Assembly (NCBI GenBank): GCA_018292915.2
Contig: JACVVK020000442.1
Location: 387,501-451,500, forward strand
Source of the DNA: Batillaria attramentaria
Taxonomy: Eukaryota > Mollusca > Gastropoda > Batillariidae
DNA: 64,000 nt
Reading direction: 5' to 3'
Made by a program: the position numbers and the translations under genes. Shown here one piece after another: positions 63,298 through 64,000 of the stretch (positions are counted from its first letter, which is position 1; every line of letters begins with the position of its first letter). The notes below the pieces were generated by a model that was not told the DNA's origin, did no database searches, and saw only the letters and a list, made by a program, of their open reading frames with translations.

Positions 63298-63467
63298 TGG
63301 GGAGCCGGGAGAGCCGACTGGTAGAGCGTTGGACTCTCAATGCTCGGGTCGCGAGTTCGCTGGGGCCGAACATTTATGCTAGCCTTTTTCACGTTGCCCT
63401 GTCTCTGATATCACCCTTACGTGGTGGAAAAGGACGTTAAACTCGCAAACACCCCCCACCCCCACCC
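63298..63467 (+). mobile_element. SINE-1, copy with partly deleted B box
   Basis: GGGGAGCCGGGAGAGCCGAC head. The B box region is shortened (GCGAGTTCGCTGGGGCC). Complete tail. Confidence 0.75.
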
Positions 63468-64000
63468 CCCGTTCTTTACTTGTTGGCATTTCTGTATGAC
63501 TGCATTTATGCATTCTGTACTGTGTGACATGCGTGCGTTGTTTTCTGCACGTGTCACACGTGTATTCCTTCGCGAAACTTCTGCACGAGGAATTTGTGAA
63601 TCTTCGGATATGCTGACCTATTCGTTTCCTTGTCAAGCTTAACAAGATACCCGTTTTACACGTGATACACGCCCATCCCGTGCAGTAATCACCCTAACTG
63701 TTCCAACGGTACAAAACTTATCCCGTTTGACATAATCTTTGCATTTGGCCCGGTAGTACCGACACGTTTGTATGTCCCGAGACGTATCTTCCATCGTCCG
63801 TCCTTGTCCATGGGCTACCGTTTCCTAACCCCTAGCATCATGCAGCATGGAGGTAAATATTTCTTCCTGGTTCTATACTTCCAGTGCTATTGATTCTTGC
63901 CAGCTACTTCCTCGTGTGTTGATATTGTCAGCAGATAGAATGTTATGTTGAATCTTGAATGTTATGGCCGGATTATGTGGGCTAGGTGTCTTACTGTTTG
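63468..64000. other. Right edge, no feature seen
   Basis: Single-copy sequence with short frames only. Confidence 0.4.

Overview
The window is animal nuclear DNA. Genes are split by spliced introns, (TG)n/(CA)n and other microsatellites are very abundant, and several tRNA-derived SINE families, non-LTR retrotransposons and rolling-circle-like elements are present. The repeat flavour (microsatellite-plus-core-repeat 'pearl'-type elements) and the galectin-based secreted lectins suggest a marine mollusc, probably a gastropod. That assignment is inference, because no marker gene is present.

Layout. (1) Bases 1-12750, + strand: the last three visible exons (1372-1527, 9760-9911, 11011-12226) of a gene whose 5' part lies left of the window. 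It encodes a largely disordered protein with a C-terminal coiled coil and a class-I PDZ-ligand-like C-terminus. I do not recognise the family. Its introns hold SINEs, a 540-bp TTGGG-type array, a palindromic MITE and 3' fragments of three non-LTR retrotransposons. (2) Bases 12750-17200: gene-free, rich in microsatellites. (3) Bases 17232-60500, - strand: a head-to-tail cluster of four copies of one gene, called A (17232-22226), B (33436-39925), C (46942-51883) and D (55859-60500). The five-exon structure is signal peptide + PAN/Apple-like domain, a CCP/sushi-like exon, then a galectin domain on three exons. Exon lengths and phases are almost identical between copies. A (306 aa) and D (303 aa) look intact. 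B carries a 19-bp deletion in exon 1 and has two copies of exon 4. C lacks a recognisable exon 4. A and B lie in a recent segmental duplication whose two edges fall in (CA)n tracts; C and D are older paralogues. (4) Bases 60500-64000: 3' part of a CR1-like LINE, more SINEs and one doubtful + strand exon.

Mobile elements mark the history of the duplication. A 3.29-kb LINE with a 13-bp target-site duplication is in B, and A has the empty site. A pogo/Tigger-like element with TA target duplication is in A, and B has the empty site. Two families of Helentron/pearl-like elements, each with asymmetric inverted repeats and a 3' hairpin, also have recognisable empty sites within the window.

The best candidate for something undescribed is the PAN-CCP-galectin lectin family. 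Secretion plus three extracellular modules suggests soluble recognition proteins, possibly of innate immunity, diversifying by tandem duplication and exon duplication. The function is inferred from domain families only.
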